Below are positions 8,885-19,111 of a DNA stretch of 64,000 bases, piece by piece (position 1 is the stretch's first letter; every line of letters starts with the position of its first letter). The position numbers and the translations under genes were made by a program. The notes below the pieces were generated by a model that was not told the origin of the DNA, ran no database searches, and saw nothing but the letters and a program-made list of their open reading frames with translations. Source of the DNA: Chlorobiaceae bacterium (GTDB lineage Bacteria > Bacteroidota > Chlorobiia > Chlorobiales > Chlorobiaceae); assembly GCA_013334965.1 (NCBI GenBank), contig JAAXWO010000014.1, forward strand, positions 4,700-68,699, read 5' to 3'.

Positions 8885-11752
8885 TTATGCCTTGTCGATA
8901 TAGAATGTCGATTCGTCGGGCCTGAAGGGCCGGTTCATCCAGAGCGGACGGCGCAGGCCGCCAGGGCCTGGCGCAGGTCTCGTCATGGCGAGCCACTCCT
9001 TGTAGATCGCGAACGACTTGTCGGTATCTACGAACACGTCGCCATACTGGTCTTCCTCATGGGCCTTTTCGATCCTGACCTTCTGGTGCCAGCAGTGCAT
9101 GCCGCTGATCGGGTCAGGATGAACCGGGAAGGTGATGTTCTGGTGCACCCCGCCGTCAGACCAGAAGATCCTTGATGTGTCAGGATCGTTGCTTTCGAAC
9201 GGTTTGATGCTCTCTTCGACGCGCATCTTCCACTTGCCTTTGCCCTCTTTTTTGATGCTGACCTTGTTGGTAGCCCAGCGGTTGCAGTCGGCATCCTGCT
9301 CGCGACGCCAGCGGCCGATATGGTGTGAACAGGCCACAACGCCCGGCCGGATCCCTTCAGTCACCCATGCGCGGTTGATGAAGTAGCCGATGTCGGTGTT
9401 CACCCTGATGAGGTCGCCGTTCTCGATGCCCAGCATTGCGCCATCGTTAGCGTTGATCCAGACCGGATTGCGGTTGGCGATCTCGGCAAGCCACTTGGCG
9501 TTGCCTGAACGCGAATGGATCAGCACCGGCAGGCGGAAGGTCGGCACGAGCACGAACTCGCCTTTGCTGTGGTCCATCTTCTCTTCGTGGATGTGGCTCT
9601 TGATGTAGCCAGGGAGCTTGTATTCCGGCCACTTCCAGTCGACCATGGTCTGGGAATAGAACTCCTGCTTCCTGGAAGGAGTCGGAAATCCTGTGCAGGC
9701 CTTGCCGTTGACCTCAACGCCGACGGTCTTCCCGTTCTTCCTGATGAGGCCAGTCTCCGGATCCACAGAAGCGCCTTCGGCATCGGATGGCGGCACCGGT
9801 TTTTTGTTGACGTCATACACAAGGGTCTCGATCTCAAACGCGCCATACTTCTTCATGTATTCAAGCGGGTTGAGCCCTTCTGCGGCGGCGGCTTCAGGAA
9901 GCTTCGGCACGCGTTCGAAAATGTAGCGGTAGTACTCGTCGATGGTGATCTTCTGGCCTGGACGGTAAGGAGACATGCAGTACTGCCTGATGCCCATGCT
10001 GCCGTCTGGATCGATTCGCCATGTCAGTTCGATCCAGAACTCATCCTCTTCCCAGACTTCGCCGACGTTGGCCTGCCAGGTATATTCGACCGGGCTTCCC
10101 ATCCTCTCGTGGGCAACGCGCAGGACCGGCTGGCGGAAGGCTATCCATTTTCCGGCATGGGTCTCGTAGCTGATGATGTCGTGCCGTTCCGGGGCGTGGC
10201 CCATCGGCAGCACGTAATCAGCGAAGTATGCCGTTTCGCTCCATGTCGGGGTAAGCGCGGCGTGAAGGCCGATTTTCGTTTCGTCTTCGAGCGCCTCCAT
10301 CCAGGAGAATCCGTCGGGATAGGTCCAGACCGGGTTGAACACCCTGGTGAAGTAGACGTCCAGCTTGCCTCGTCCCTCTTTCAGGAAGTGGGGAAGCAGG
10401 AAGCTCATCTCGAAGTGGGCGAGCGGGTATTCGTTCGGAAGGTGAAGCTCGTTCCAGTAGGTCTGCGGCTTGGGCTCAGCAGGCACCTGCGGCTTGAACT
10501 TGTTCCAGGCGCTCGGGGCCGTGCCGCCGACGGTGCCGACGCTGCCGGTCAGGACGTTAAGGAAGTGCAGGGTCCGTGAGACTTCCCAGCCGCCAAGGTT
10601 GGCGCTGCTGGCGCTGCGCCAGACATGCGTCGAGAACTGGCTGCCGGCTTCGCCGATCTTGCGTGCCACCTCGATGATGGTGGCTGCCGGAACCCCGCTC
10701 TCCTTCTCGGCATATTCCGGAGTGTATGAGGCGTACTCCTTTTTGAGGGCCTCGATGAAGTTTTCGAACAGGGCCGGGGTGCCGAGATAGTCTGCCCGGA
10801 GGTACTCCTGCCAGTTTACCCAGTTTTCGAGGTAGTCGCGGTTGTATATACCTTCGTCAAGGATCACCTTCGCCATGGCAAGCATCACCGCCGGTTCCGT
10901 ACCGGGGTAGCTGGGCATCCAGTAGTCCGACATGCTGGCCGTGTTGGAGAGGCGCGGATCGAGCACTGCAAGCTTGGCCCCCTTCATGCGGGCCTCAACG
11001 ATGCGCTGGGCATGGGGATTGAAGTAGTGGCCAGACTCGAGGTGTGCGCTGATCAGCAGGATGAACCGGGCGTTGGCGTGGTCAGGCGAAGGGCGGTCGA
11101 AACCTTCCCAGATCGCATAGCCGAACCGGGCCCCGGAGGAGCAGATGTTGGTATGGCTGTTGTGGCCGTCGACGTTCCACGCCCTGAGCACCCACTCCAT
11201 GAATCCTTCATGGCCCGGGCGACCGACATGGTATGAGATTTCGTTGTTGCGCTTCTCCTGGATTGCCTTGCGCATCCTTGCTGCGATGTCGTCGAGCACG
11301 CTGTCCCAGCTTACCCGCTCCCACTTTCCGGCTCCTCTCTCACCGACCCTTTTCATCGGATAGAGCACCCGGTCCTGATCCTCGACCTGATTGAGGGTCG
11401 CCGGGCCTTTGGCGCAGTTGCGTCCACGGCTGGCAGGATGGAATGGATTGCCGACCAGCTTGCGCATCGTCATCGTCTCTTTGTCGACGTAGGCGAGCAG
11501 GCCGCATCCGGCCTCGCAGTTGAAGCAGGCCGTCGGCACGAGCATATAGGCGTTCTCCTTGCGCTCAGGCCAGCTTTTCGAGTCGAGCTCGACCCAGTGG
11601 TCCCAGTGTTCCGGAGGAGGGCAGGCCTGCTGGGCTTCCCCTTCAGCGACAGGTTGGGCGTTCTTTGCCGGTGCGTCCCGATGCAGATCAGGAATGATCT
11701 TCAGCTTCTCTGCCAGGGTTTCGATGACTGATGGTTTATGCTTGTAACTCAT
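8885..11752 (-). CDS. soeA: Molybdopterin oxidoreductase catalytic subunit, SoeA / PSRLC3-type
   Basis: A 955-residue DMSO-reductase-family catalytic subunit. It has an N-terminal [4Fe-4S] site (Cys76, Cys79, Cys83, Cys113), a probable Cys204 molybdenum ligand in NICSSGARFG, and a C-terminal molydopterin-dinucleotide-binding domain. There is no Tat signal, so the active site should face the cytoplasm, unlike periplasmic polysulfide reductases. That matches SoeABC, the membrane-bound cytoplasmic sulfite-oxidizing enzyme of purple sulfur bacteria, and the polysulfide-reductase-like complex 3 noted in some green sulfur bacteria. The order is fused FeS/anchor gene, 17-bp gap, this gene, TSUP exporter. 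Sulfite oxidation to sulfate is the favoured role; polysulfide or thiosulfate chemistry is not excluded. Confidence 0.8.
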   Translation of the reverse strand: MSYKHKPSVIETLAEKLKIIPDLHRDAPAKNAQPVAEGEAQQACPPPEHWDHWVELDSKSWPERKENAYMLVPTACFNCEAGCGLLAYVDKETMTMRKLVGNPFHPASRGRNCAKGPATLNQVEDQDRVLYPMKRVGERGAGKWERVSWDSVLDDIAARMRKAIQEKRNNEISYHVGRPGHEGFMEWVLRAWNVDGHNSHTNICSSGARFGYAIWEGFDRPSPDHANARFILLISAHLESGHYFNPHAQRIVEARMKGAKLAVLDPRLSNTASMSDYWMPSYPGTEPAVMLAMAKVILDEGIYNRDYLENWVNWQEYLRADYLGTPALFENFIEALKKEYASYTPEYAEKESGVPAATIIEVARKIGEAGSQFSTHVWRSASSANLGGWEVSRTLHFLNVLTGSVGTVGGTAPSAWNKFKPQVPAEPKPQTYWNELHLPNEYPLAHFEMSFLLPHFLKEGRGKLDVYFTRVFNPVWTYPDGFSWMEALEDETKIGLHAALTPTWSETAYFADYVLPMGHAPERHDIISYETHAGKWIAFRQPVLRVAHERMGSPVEYTWQANVGEVWEEDEFWIELTWRIDPDGSMGIRQYCMSPYRPGQKITIDEYYRYIFERVPKLPEAAAAEGLNPLEYMKKYGAFEIETLVYDVNKKPVPPSDAEGASVDPETGLIRKNGKTVGVEVNGKACTGFPTPSRKQEFYSQTMVDWKWPEYKLPGYIKSHIHEEKMDHSKGEFVLVPTFRLPVLIHSRSGNAKWLAEIANRNPVWINANDGAMLGIENGDLIRVNTDIGYFINRAWVTEGIRPGVVACSHHIGRWRREQDADCNRWATNKVSIKKEGKGKWKMRVEESIKPFESNDPDTSRIFWSDGGVHQNITFPVHPDPISGMHCWHQKVRIEKAHEEDQYGDVFVDTDKSFAIYKEWLAMTRPAPGPGGLRRPLWMNRPFRPDESTFYIDKA

Positions 11753-11769
11753 GATATATGGGGACGCGT

Positions 11770-13347
11770 TTAGCTTAACGGGACTGACTGAGGAGCCTGG
11801 ACCCAGACTTTCTCGGTAAAGAATACGCCGATAAGGCCAAGCACTGCGGCCACAGCGACCACTGCCGGCGACGGCGCGATATAGACGGCAATCATCGGCA
11901 ACACGTTGCCGACCAGGACGCTGCCTGTCCAGAACTGCTGCCTGAGAGCACCGTGAATGATGATTTCAGCTGTACGCTCTGCGTTGGCGGAAGGATGTTT
12001 TCCGAACAGTTCTGCTGCCATGACGATCAGGTGCAGGGCAAACCAACCGGCAAGAAGGCGTGCGAGGATTTCGGCAAGGGCCGCATCCATACCGGTCACG
12101 ATTCCGAAAACCGACATTGCCGACCCGCCGGCGATCATGGAGTTTACAAGCATGTGCAACCAGAGCAGGGGACTCTGCCAGAAATCACGCCCCTTGGCCG
12201 AACCAAACAGAAACGCAGTGTATACCGCCGTCAGGATAGCCATCGCCGATCCGGCCCAGAGTGCAGCCGTTTCGAGGCCGTGCAGCCCAAGGAACTTGCT
12301 GGCGCCCCACAAGGCCAGGAACGCACCGTAACCGGTAATGGTAAACCCGCCACGGACAAGCCATGAACCGAACTGGGGGCGGAGCATCACCAGCGTGAAT
12401 CGGTCAGGACGATCAAGGTCCTTGACCAGCAGCGCGCCGGTCAGCGAGAGGAAGAGCAGCGAAACGCCCCATACTGCCCACTGAAGGGTGTCCGGCATTG
12501 AGACGCCCATAATGGCGGTAAGCAGGAAAAGCGTCAGGAACGAACCTGCGGAGACGGCTTTCGACCAGACGTATGCGGGAACTTCCCAACCCCAGACAGA
12601 GCCTTTTGACGGTGCATCGTAGACCCGGCGTGCGGCAGCCGGACGGTCGGATGTTTTGGCCGGCCTGCGAATTGCTTTGGCCGGAGCCCCATGATGCGAC
12701 TGTTCAGGATCGAGCCCGTATTTGGCGAAATGGCCGACGCCGCGCGCCTGCGAGCTCCAGTGGTACTCCTTGTCCGGAGGAGCCTGCAGCGGATCAAGCG
12801 AGGCTCCGTCGCCGTTGATATAGAACAGGTTGGGGTGGGTCCCTTTCTCGGAACGACGCACCATCGTCTGCTCACTGGCAACCAGCTTCGCAATGGCGCT
12901 CGACGGATCGTCAAGATCGCCGGAAACGATCGCCTGCTGTGGGCAGATCACCACACAGGCCGGTTTCAGCCCGACCTCTTTGCGATGTGCGCAGTAGTTG
13001 CACTTCGCCGATGTTTTTGTTTCAGGGTCAATATAGAGCGCACCGTAAGGACAGGCCTGGGCGCAGGCCTTGCAGCCTATGCAGCGGCGGGAGTCGAAAT
13101 CAACGATGCCGTCGTCCCTCCTGTGGAGCGCTTCGACAGGGCAGATATCAACGCACGGAGGCTCTTCGCAATGGTTGCATCGCAGGACGGTGAAGTACCT
13201 TCGGGTATTGGGAAAGCTCCCTTTTTCTACATACTTGACCCAGGTGCGGTTCACTCCGAGCGGCACCTGGTTCTCGGACTTGCATGCTACCGTGCACGCA
13301 TGGCATCCTATGCACTTTCGTGCGTCAATGACAAAACCATAGTTCAT
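11770..13347 (-). CDS. Fused ferredoxin-type FeS subunit and NrfD-type membrane anchor (SoeB-SoeC fusion)
   Basis: A 525-residue fusion. Residues 1 to about 190 form a four-cluster ferredoxin subunit: Cys12/15/18/22, then CNHCEEPPCVDICP, CIGCKACAQACP and CNYC...PACVVICP. A linker of about 60 residues rich in Ala/Arg/His follows. From about residue 250 there are eight or so membrane helices of the NrfD/PsrC type. In Allochromatium-type systems these are separate proteins, so electrons from the catalytic subunit here pass to quinone through one polypeptide. No export signal precedes the FeS domain, consistent with a cytoplasm-facing module. It heads the leftward operon; the start has only a weak ribosome site. 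Confidence 0.85.
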   Translation of the reverse strand: MNYGFVIDARKCIGCHACTVACKSENQVPLGVNRTWVKYVEKGSFPNTRRYFTVLRCNHCEEPPCVDICPVEALHRRDDGIVDFDSRRCIGCKACAQACPYGALYIDPETKTSAKCNYCAHRKEVGLKPACVVICPQQAIVSGDLDDPSSAIAKLVASEQTMVRRSEKGTHPNLFYINGDGASLDPLQAPPDKEYHWSSQARGVGHFAKYGLDPEQSHHGAPAKAIRRPAKTSDRPAAARRVYDAPSKGSVWGWEVPAYVWSKAVSAGSFLTLFLLTAIMGVSMPDTLQWAVWGVSLLFLSLTGALLVKDLDRPDRFTLVMLRPQFGSWLVRGGFTITGYGAFLALWGASKFLGLHGLETAALWAGSAMAILTAVYTAFLFGSAKGRDFWQSPLLWLHMLVNSMIAGGSAMSVFGIVTGMDAALAEILARLLAGWFALHLIVMAAELFGKHPSANAERTAEIIIHGALRQQFWTGSVLVGNVLPMIAVYIAPSPAVVAVAAVLGLIGVFFTEKVWVQAPQSVPLS

Positions 13348-13939
13348 GAACAGGACTTCTCTAATTATTTGGCGCTGCTCGCGCAGCAGACGATTCAGGG
13401 GGAAACCAACTGAACATTCAGCACATGGCCGGCGACTGCCGTCCTGATGCGAAACCCTTGCCGGACCGATTCCTGCCGTGACGGACAGAGGCTGTCATCT
13501 CATTAATGCGCGCCATGGATCAACCGGGTAAAACAGGGGAGAACCTCTTCCGGAATCCACCGGACTGTCGACCAGAATGACGATCTTCAACGATGGAAAG
13601 GAGATTGGAACACACAGGGAAACACCGGCTACCGAATCCGGCTGGTCACCATATACCCATATAACCAATCAGTAATATAATAATGCAACTTCTCGACACT
13701 CCCAAAAAAAATCAGTCCGCTCCGCGGCACGTTCCTGTTGTGTGGTAAAATCCGGCATATGGCTGTATTATTTACTCTTAACACACAGCGAAAAGCAGAG
13801 CCCGATACACATGTTTTTCATAAAAAACGGAACACAAGGATTTTTTTACTGTTGAGAACCCTATTTTCCAGTATGGATGAAGGCAATTGCTTTGCAGGCC
13901 AACCCATGGATTCCATTAACACCTTAACGTCATACCGCC
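13348..13939. other. Divergent promoter region between the soe-like operon and dodecin
   Basis: About 590 bp without a gene. The right third is AT-rich. It contains the motif listed at 13659-13679, which lies 312 bp upstream of the soe-like operon start. No stem-loop or ncRNA of a known class was recognised. Confidence 0.5.
13659..13679. promoter_or_regulatory. Candidate operator shared with the dsr region (site 1)
   Basis: A 21-bp AT-rich element reading ATATAAC-C-A-A-TCAGTAATATA. It matches the element at 38918-38938 at 19 of 21 positions. The core is an imperfect dyad AT-N-ACC-N4-AGT-N-AT. Related half-sites occur upstream of dsrC. A shared regulator of sulfur genes is inferred, not shown. 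Confidence 0.4.
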
Positions 13940-14152
13940 ATGAGCGCACACATTTATAAGAAAGTAGAAGTCGTCGGATCGTCGACGAGCAGCATCGAAG
14001 ATGCCGTCAATAACGCCGTCGCCAAGGCCGCGGAATCGATCAGGAACATCCGCTGGGTCGAAGTGGTAGAAACCCGTTGCCATGTGGAAGACCAGAAGAT
14101 CGCCTACTGGCAGGTCACCGTCAAGATCGGCTTCACACTCGACGATAACTGA
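13940..14152 (+). CDS. Dodecin family flavin-binding protein
   Basis: A 70-residue protein with the normal dodecin length and beta-alpha-beta-beta pattern. The family signature is visible as SSTSSIEDAVNNAVAKA and IRWVEVVETR, followed by a VEDQKIAYWQVTVKIGF strand. Dodecins assemble into hollow dodecamers that store or buffer FMN, riboflavin or FAD; the Trp in RWVEV is the residue that stacks on the isoalloxazine ring in characterised members. It is monocistronic, with a stem-loop terminator 30 bp downstream. A housekeeping flavin-buffer role fits a flavoenzyme-rich phototroph. Confidence 0.9.
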   Translation: MSAHIYKKVEVVGSSTSSIEDAVNNAVAKAAESIRNIRWVEVVETRCHVEDQKIAYWQVTVKIGFTLDDN

Positions 14153-14181
14153 GCGGCCCCTGACTGAATCAGGCTAATTAC

Positions 14182-14219
14182 AAGAGGCTGTCCTGGTATT
14201 GCTCCTGAGACAGCCTCTT
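14182..14219 (+). terminator. Rho-independent terminator after dodecin
   Basis: A perfect 11-bp stem (AAGAGGCTGTC / GACAGCCTCTT) with a 16-nt loop, followed by a T-containing tail. The same GAGGCTG/CAGCCTC stem recurs at 62287-62331 after the flavodiiron gene. Confidence 0.75.
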
Positions 14220-14392
14220 CTGCTTATTGCTAAAAACCCGGACGGACACCGGTGGCCGCCCCTGCAAGGCCATAAATACGGGCGCTTCACGCCCTCTTCC
14301 TGTTCAGGATTCGCCGCTGCGCCATCCTTTCTTCCTGAACCCCTTACCTCCTTCCGCTCCTTAGCTTCTGTGCCCTGCAATTTTATTCACAA

Positions 14393-14420
14393 AAAAAGCG
14401 GGCATCGCGGCCCGCTTTTT
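14393..14420 (-). terminator. Bidirectional terminator at the pckG 3' end
   Basis: A stem AAAAAGCGGGC / GCCCGCTTTTT with a 6-nt loop. A-run and T-run on either side allow function in both directions. It lies 20 bp beyond the pckG stop. Confidence 0.85.
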
Positions 14421-14440
14421 ATCAATGGGAATTCTACCTC

Positions 14441-16306
14441 TCAATGTTCGCCAGAATAGCGCTCGGGCGCCATCTGCCAATGCTTGGGCGACATCCAGAG
14501 CGTCGAAAGCATCAGCTCGCGGATATGGGTGAACTCCTTTGGAAGCTTGTCGTAAAGCTTCTCCAGCAGCTCCTCATGTGAGAATAGCTCCTGCTTCCAT
14601 GCTTCGCGGTCGACAGACATGAGTTTGGTGAACTTTTCCCTTGTGAAATCGTCCTGGCCCCTCCAGTCGATCGATTCATACTTCGGCATCCATCCAAGAG
14701 GGCTTTCGACAGCTGCGGAACGACCATGGACTCGTCCGATGATCCATTTCAGCACACGCATGTTCTCGCCGAATCCGGGCCAGAGGAACTTGCCGTTCTC
14801 GTCCTTGCGGAACCAGTTGACGCCGAATATCCTCGGCGGATCCGACAGGGTGCGTCCGACCTGCAGCCAATGGGTGAAGTAGTCTCCCATGTGGTAGCCG
14901 CAGAAAGGCAGCATGGCGAACGGGTCACGGCGTACGTCGCCGACCTTGCCGGCTGCCGCGGCGGTTTTCTCGGAACCCATCGTGGCGGCCAGATAGACGC
15001 CGTAATACCAGTTGGCCGACTGATAGACGAGCGGAATGGTATCGCCCCTGCGCCCACCGAAGATGAAGGCCGAAATCGGCACGCCGTCCGGATTTTCCCA
15101 ATCGGGATCGATCGAGGGACACTGGCTTGCCGGCGAGGTGAAGCGCGCGTTCGGATGCGAGGACGGACGACCGCAGTCGGGAGTCCATGGCTTCCCCTGC
15201 CAGTCGATCAGGGAGGGCGGTGGTGTATCAGTCATGTCCTCCCACCAGACGTCACCGTCGGGGGTCATTGCCACGTTGGTGAATATGCAGTTGGCGTACA
15301 GGGTGGCCATGGCGTTCGGGTTGCTTTTCACCGAGGTGCCAGGCGCGACACCGAAGAAGCCGTACTCGGGGTTGATCGCATGAAGCTTACCGTCCTTGCC
15401 GGATTTGATCCAGGCGATATCGTCTCCGATCGTGGTGATCTTCCAGCCTTCCATCTGCCCAGGAGGAATCATCATGGCGAAATTGGTCTTCCCGCAGGCG
15501 CTTGGGAAAGCAGCCGCGACATAATCCTTTTCACCTTCAGGAGACTCGACGCCGAGAATCAGCATGTGTTCGGCGAGCCAGCCTTCGTCACGCGCCATCG
15601 ATGATGCGATGCGCAGTGCGAAGCATTTCTTGCCGAGCAGGGCGTTGCCGCCATATCCGCTGCCAAAGGAGACAATGGAGCGCTCTTCAGGGAAATGGAC
15701 GATGTATTTGGTATCGTTGCACGGCCACGGAACATCCTGCTGGCCAGGTTCGAGCGGAGCTCCGACCGAATGCAGGCACGGCACGAATTCGGCATCCTCA
15801 TCAAGCAATTCGACAACCTGGCGTCCCATCCTCGTCATGATGCGCATGTTGGTGACGACGTAGGGCGAATCTGAAATTTCGATGCCGATGTGCGCGATAT
15901 GGGAACCGAGCGGCCCCATGCTGAACGGGATAACATACATGGTGCGCCCCTTCATGCAACCGGCGAAAAGCTTGTTCAGGGTAACCTTCATCTCCTTGGG
16001 TGCGACCCAGTTGTTGGTCGGGCCGGCATCCTTCTTGCGGATGCTGCAGATGTAGGTCCTGTCCTCGACCCTGGCCACGTCGCTCGGATCCGAACGACAG
16101 AGATAGCTGTTCGGACGCTTCTCTTCCGAAAGCTTGATGAAGGTGCCGTTTTTTACCATCTCCCCGCACAAACGGTCGTACTCCTCCTCGGAACCGTCAC
16201 ACCAGTAAACCGAATCGGGCATGCAAAGCTCGGCGGTCTCTTTGACCCATTGGAGAAGTTTGCGGTTCCTGACGTAGGCAGGAGCATTGATTGAAATCGG
16301 TTCCAT
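14441..16306 (-). CDS. pckG: Phosphoenolpyruvate carboxykinase (GTP)
   Basis: A 621-residue GTP-type PEPCK that interconverts oxaloacetate plus GTP with PEP, CO2 and GDP. Length matches the GTP class (the ATP class is about 540). The phosphate-binding loop [13 protein letters not shown] carries the active-site Cys of the family. Other conserved blocks are [26 protein letters not shown] and [14 protein letters not shown]. In a reductive-TCA autotroph it balances oxaloacetate and PEP pools. It is divergent from, and about 1 kb from, atpDC; a pckG-atpDC neighbourhood is typical of green sulfur bacteria. It is monocistronic, with its own terminator. Confidence 0.96.
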   Translation of the reverse strand: MEPISINAPAYVRNRKLLQWVKETAELCMPDSVYWCDGSEEEYDRLCGEMVKNGTFIKLSEEKRPNSYLCRSDPSDVARVEDRTYICSIRKKDAGPTNNWVAPKEMKVTLNKLFAGCMKGRTMYVIPFSMGPLGSHIAHIGIEISDSPYVVTNMRIMTRMGRQVVELLDEDAEFVPCLHSVGAPLEPGQQDVPWPCNDTKYIVHFPEERSIVSFGSGYGGNALLGKKCFALRIASSMARDEGWLAEHMLILGVESPEGEKDYVAAAFPSACGKTNFAMMIPPGQMEGWKITTIGDDIAWIKSGKDGKLHAINPEYGFFGVAPGTSVKSNPNAMATLYANCIFTNVAMTPDGDVWWEDMTDTPPPSLIDWQGKPWTPDCGRPSSHPNARFTSPASQCPSIDPDWENPDGVPISAFIFGGRRGDTIPLVYQSANWYYGVYLAATMGSEKTAAAAGKVGDVRRDPFAMLPFCGYHMGDYFTHWLQVGRTLSDPPRIFGVNWFRKDENGKFLWPGFGENMRVLKWIIGRVHGRSAAVESPLGWMPKYESIDWRGQDDFTREKFTKLMSVDREAWKQELFSHEELLEKLYDKLPKEFTHIRELMLSTLWMSPKHWQMAPERYSGEH

Positions 16307-16366
16307 AATGATAAATGATCGATTAGAAAGTGTGTTTACTGAAAGAATTTCAAACTGAAAATGAAA

Positions 16367-16394
16367 CGCCCCGGCAGGAAATTCCCCCGGGGCG
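16367..16394 (-). terminator. Terminator after the TlpA-like gene
   Basis: An 8-bp GC stem (CGCCCCGG / CCGGGGCG) followed, on the minus strand, by a T-rich tail. It lies between the TlpA-like stop and the pckG start and separates the two units. Confidence 0.75.
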
Positions 16395-16460
16395 CTTGAA
16401 CTGAAGAACCTTGTCGATCGTCACGTGAAGGGAGCTTCGATGCTGACTTGAGAAATGCCA

Positions 16461-16994
16461 TCAGTTCCCTGCCTTACGGCTGATTGCGGAATTGATGATC
16501 TGCTCGAACGCTTCCTTGCTTCTCGGGCCGACGATGGCAGATGTAATGTTCCCTGATGAATCGACTATGAAAGAGGTTGGAATCCCTGTGATGCCGCCAT
16601 CGATATAACGGTTGAATGTCCCGACGAGAGCTGGTGTGGCCATAAGCACCGGATAGTTGATCCCTTTGCTTTTCATGAAGCTCTTCACCGTAGGCTCCTT
16701 CTCGTTGACGGCGATGCCTATGAAGGTGAAGCCCTTTGCGGCATATGCTTTCTGAAGCACAACCATGTCGGGAATTTCGGACCTGCATGGCGGGCACCAG
16801 GTAGCGAAGAAATTGACAATGTAAGCCTTGCCTTTAAGCGAGGTCGATGAAAAGGGCTTTCCGTCAATGGTGACGCCGGAAAATGACGGGGCGGCAACCG
16901 GGACGGCCGAAGCGCTGCCTGAAACCACAAGATTGGCTGCCAAAAGAAATAGCGCCAGGCAGGCGATGCTCAGCGGTGATGTGATTTTCTTCAT
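16461..16994 (-). CDS. Exported TlpA/ResA-type thioredoxin-like disulfide reductase
   Basis: A 177-residue protein with a clear signal peptide (MKKITS to about residue 30, cleavage after ASA) and a thioredoxin fold with the redox motif WCPPC (Cys67, Cys70) and the cis-Pro loop GITGIPTSFIVD. The ATG at 16994 is preferred over an upstream GTG at 17012 because it gives a standard MKK signal. TlpA/ResA proteins reduce apocytochrome c cysteines or envelope disulfides. In a cytochrome-c-rich sulfur oxidizer (DsrJ, FccA), a c-type cytochrome maturation role is plausible but no ccm gene is adjacent. Confidence 0.88.
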   Translation of the reverse strand: MKKITSPLSIACLALFLLAANLVVSGSASAVPVAAPSFSGVTIDGKPFSSTSLKGKAYIVNFFATWCPPCRSEIPDMVVLQKAYAAKGFTFIGIAVNEKEPTVKSFMKSKGINYPVLMATPALVGTFNRYIDGGITGIPTSFIVDSSGNITSAIVGPRSKEAFEQIINSAISRKAGN

Positions 16995-17187
16995 AATTAT
17001 TCGTGATTGCACGGTAATGTAACGAAAGTTGAGATGTTTTATCCCCGATTCAAGATTAACAATATAGATATGATTATCCGATTTTTCCCCCTTTGATCGA
17101 GCCGGATAATTCTTTGTGTTTTGAAAACAAATAAACTATATTTCGGCTTAAATTTTGTTGCCTGCGGGCATGATCAGCCTTTTACAA

Positions 17188-17260
17188 GCCACCTTAGCTC
17201 AGTTGGTAGAGCAACTGTTTCGTAAATAGTAGGTCGTGGGTTCAAGTCCCTCAGGTGGCT
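17188..17260 (+). tRNA. tRNA-Thr (anticodon CGT)
   Basis: A full cloverleaf is readable: acceptor GCCACCT/AGGTGGC, D-arm GCTC...GAGC, anticodon stem ACTGT/ATAGT around the loop TTCGTAA (anticodon CGT, reading ACG), T-arm with GGTTCAAGTCC, discriminator T. CCA is not encoded. Confidence 0.95.
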
Positions 17261-17351
17261 CTCATCCCTGAACCCAAGCCGGGGAAACAAGAAACAGAAA
17301 GTAACAGCGGGAGAGGACTATCCCGGCCACAAACGTTTGAGTACAAACTAA

Positions 17352-18761
<1,410 letters not shown>

Positions 18762-18775
18762 ACCAACAGGAAGAC

Positions 18776-19042
18776 ATGGCCAGTTCAGAACACGCATTTA
18801 CGATTGATATCGTTACGCCGCAGAAGCTTTTCTTTTCGGGAGAGGTCAGCAGCGTCATAGCACCCGGCCAGGACGGACTGTTTCAGATCCTCAAGGGTCA
18901 TGCCCCGTTGCTTGCTGCGCTGAAAAAAGGAAAGGTCAAACTTTCCCTCCCCGACAAGTCGGAGCAATCCTTCGAGATTGCTGACGGCTTCTTCGAAGTG
19001 AGCAACAACAAGGCAATCCTGCTTTCCGAGGACGTGTCCTAA
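18776..19042 (+). CDS. atpC: F1 ATP synthase subunit epsilon, short form
   Basis: An 88-residue epsilon subunit with the N-terminal beta-sandwich ([39 protein letters not shown]). It stops before the C-terminal two-helix arm found in the usual 130-140-residue form. That arm can insert into F1 and block ATP hydrolysis, so this enzyme cannot be inhibited that way. It still joins the gamma subunit to the c ring. A stem-loop terminator follows, so the operon is atpD-atpC. Confidence 0.95.
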   Translation: MASSEHAFTIDIVTPQKLFFSGEVSSVIAPGQDGLFQILKGHAPLLAALKKGKVKLSLPDKSEQSFEIADGFFEVSNNKAILLSEDVS

Positions 19043-19066
19043 AAACGGGAAGCCTAACCAAGTCAA

Positions 19067-19106
19067 AACATCAGCAGTACCCATAAGTGCTGCTGATGTT
19101 TTTTTG
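19067..19106 (+). terminator. Rho-independent terminator after atpC
   Basis: An 11-bp stem (AACATCAGCAG / CTGCTGATGTT) followed by a run of T. It ends just before the ldcA start. Confidence 0.9.
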
Positions 19107-19111
19107 CTTCC

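Noticed and set aside
9515-10579. Long plus-strand open frame (354 codons) opposite the SoeA gene
   Set aside because: It is antisense to a clear molybdoenzyme reading frame, has low-complexity Arg/Val/Asp composition and no family motifs; such frames are common in GC-rich genes.
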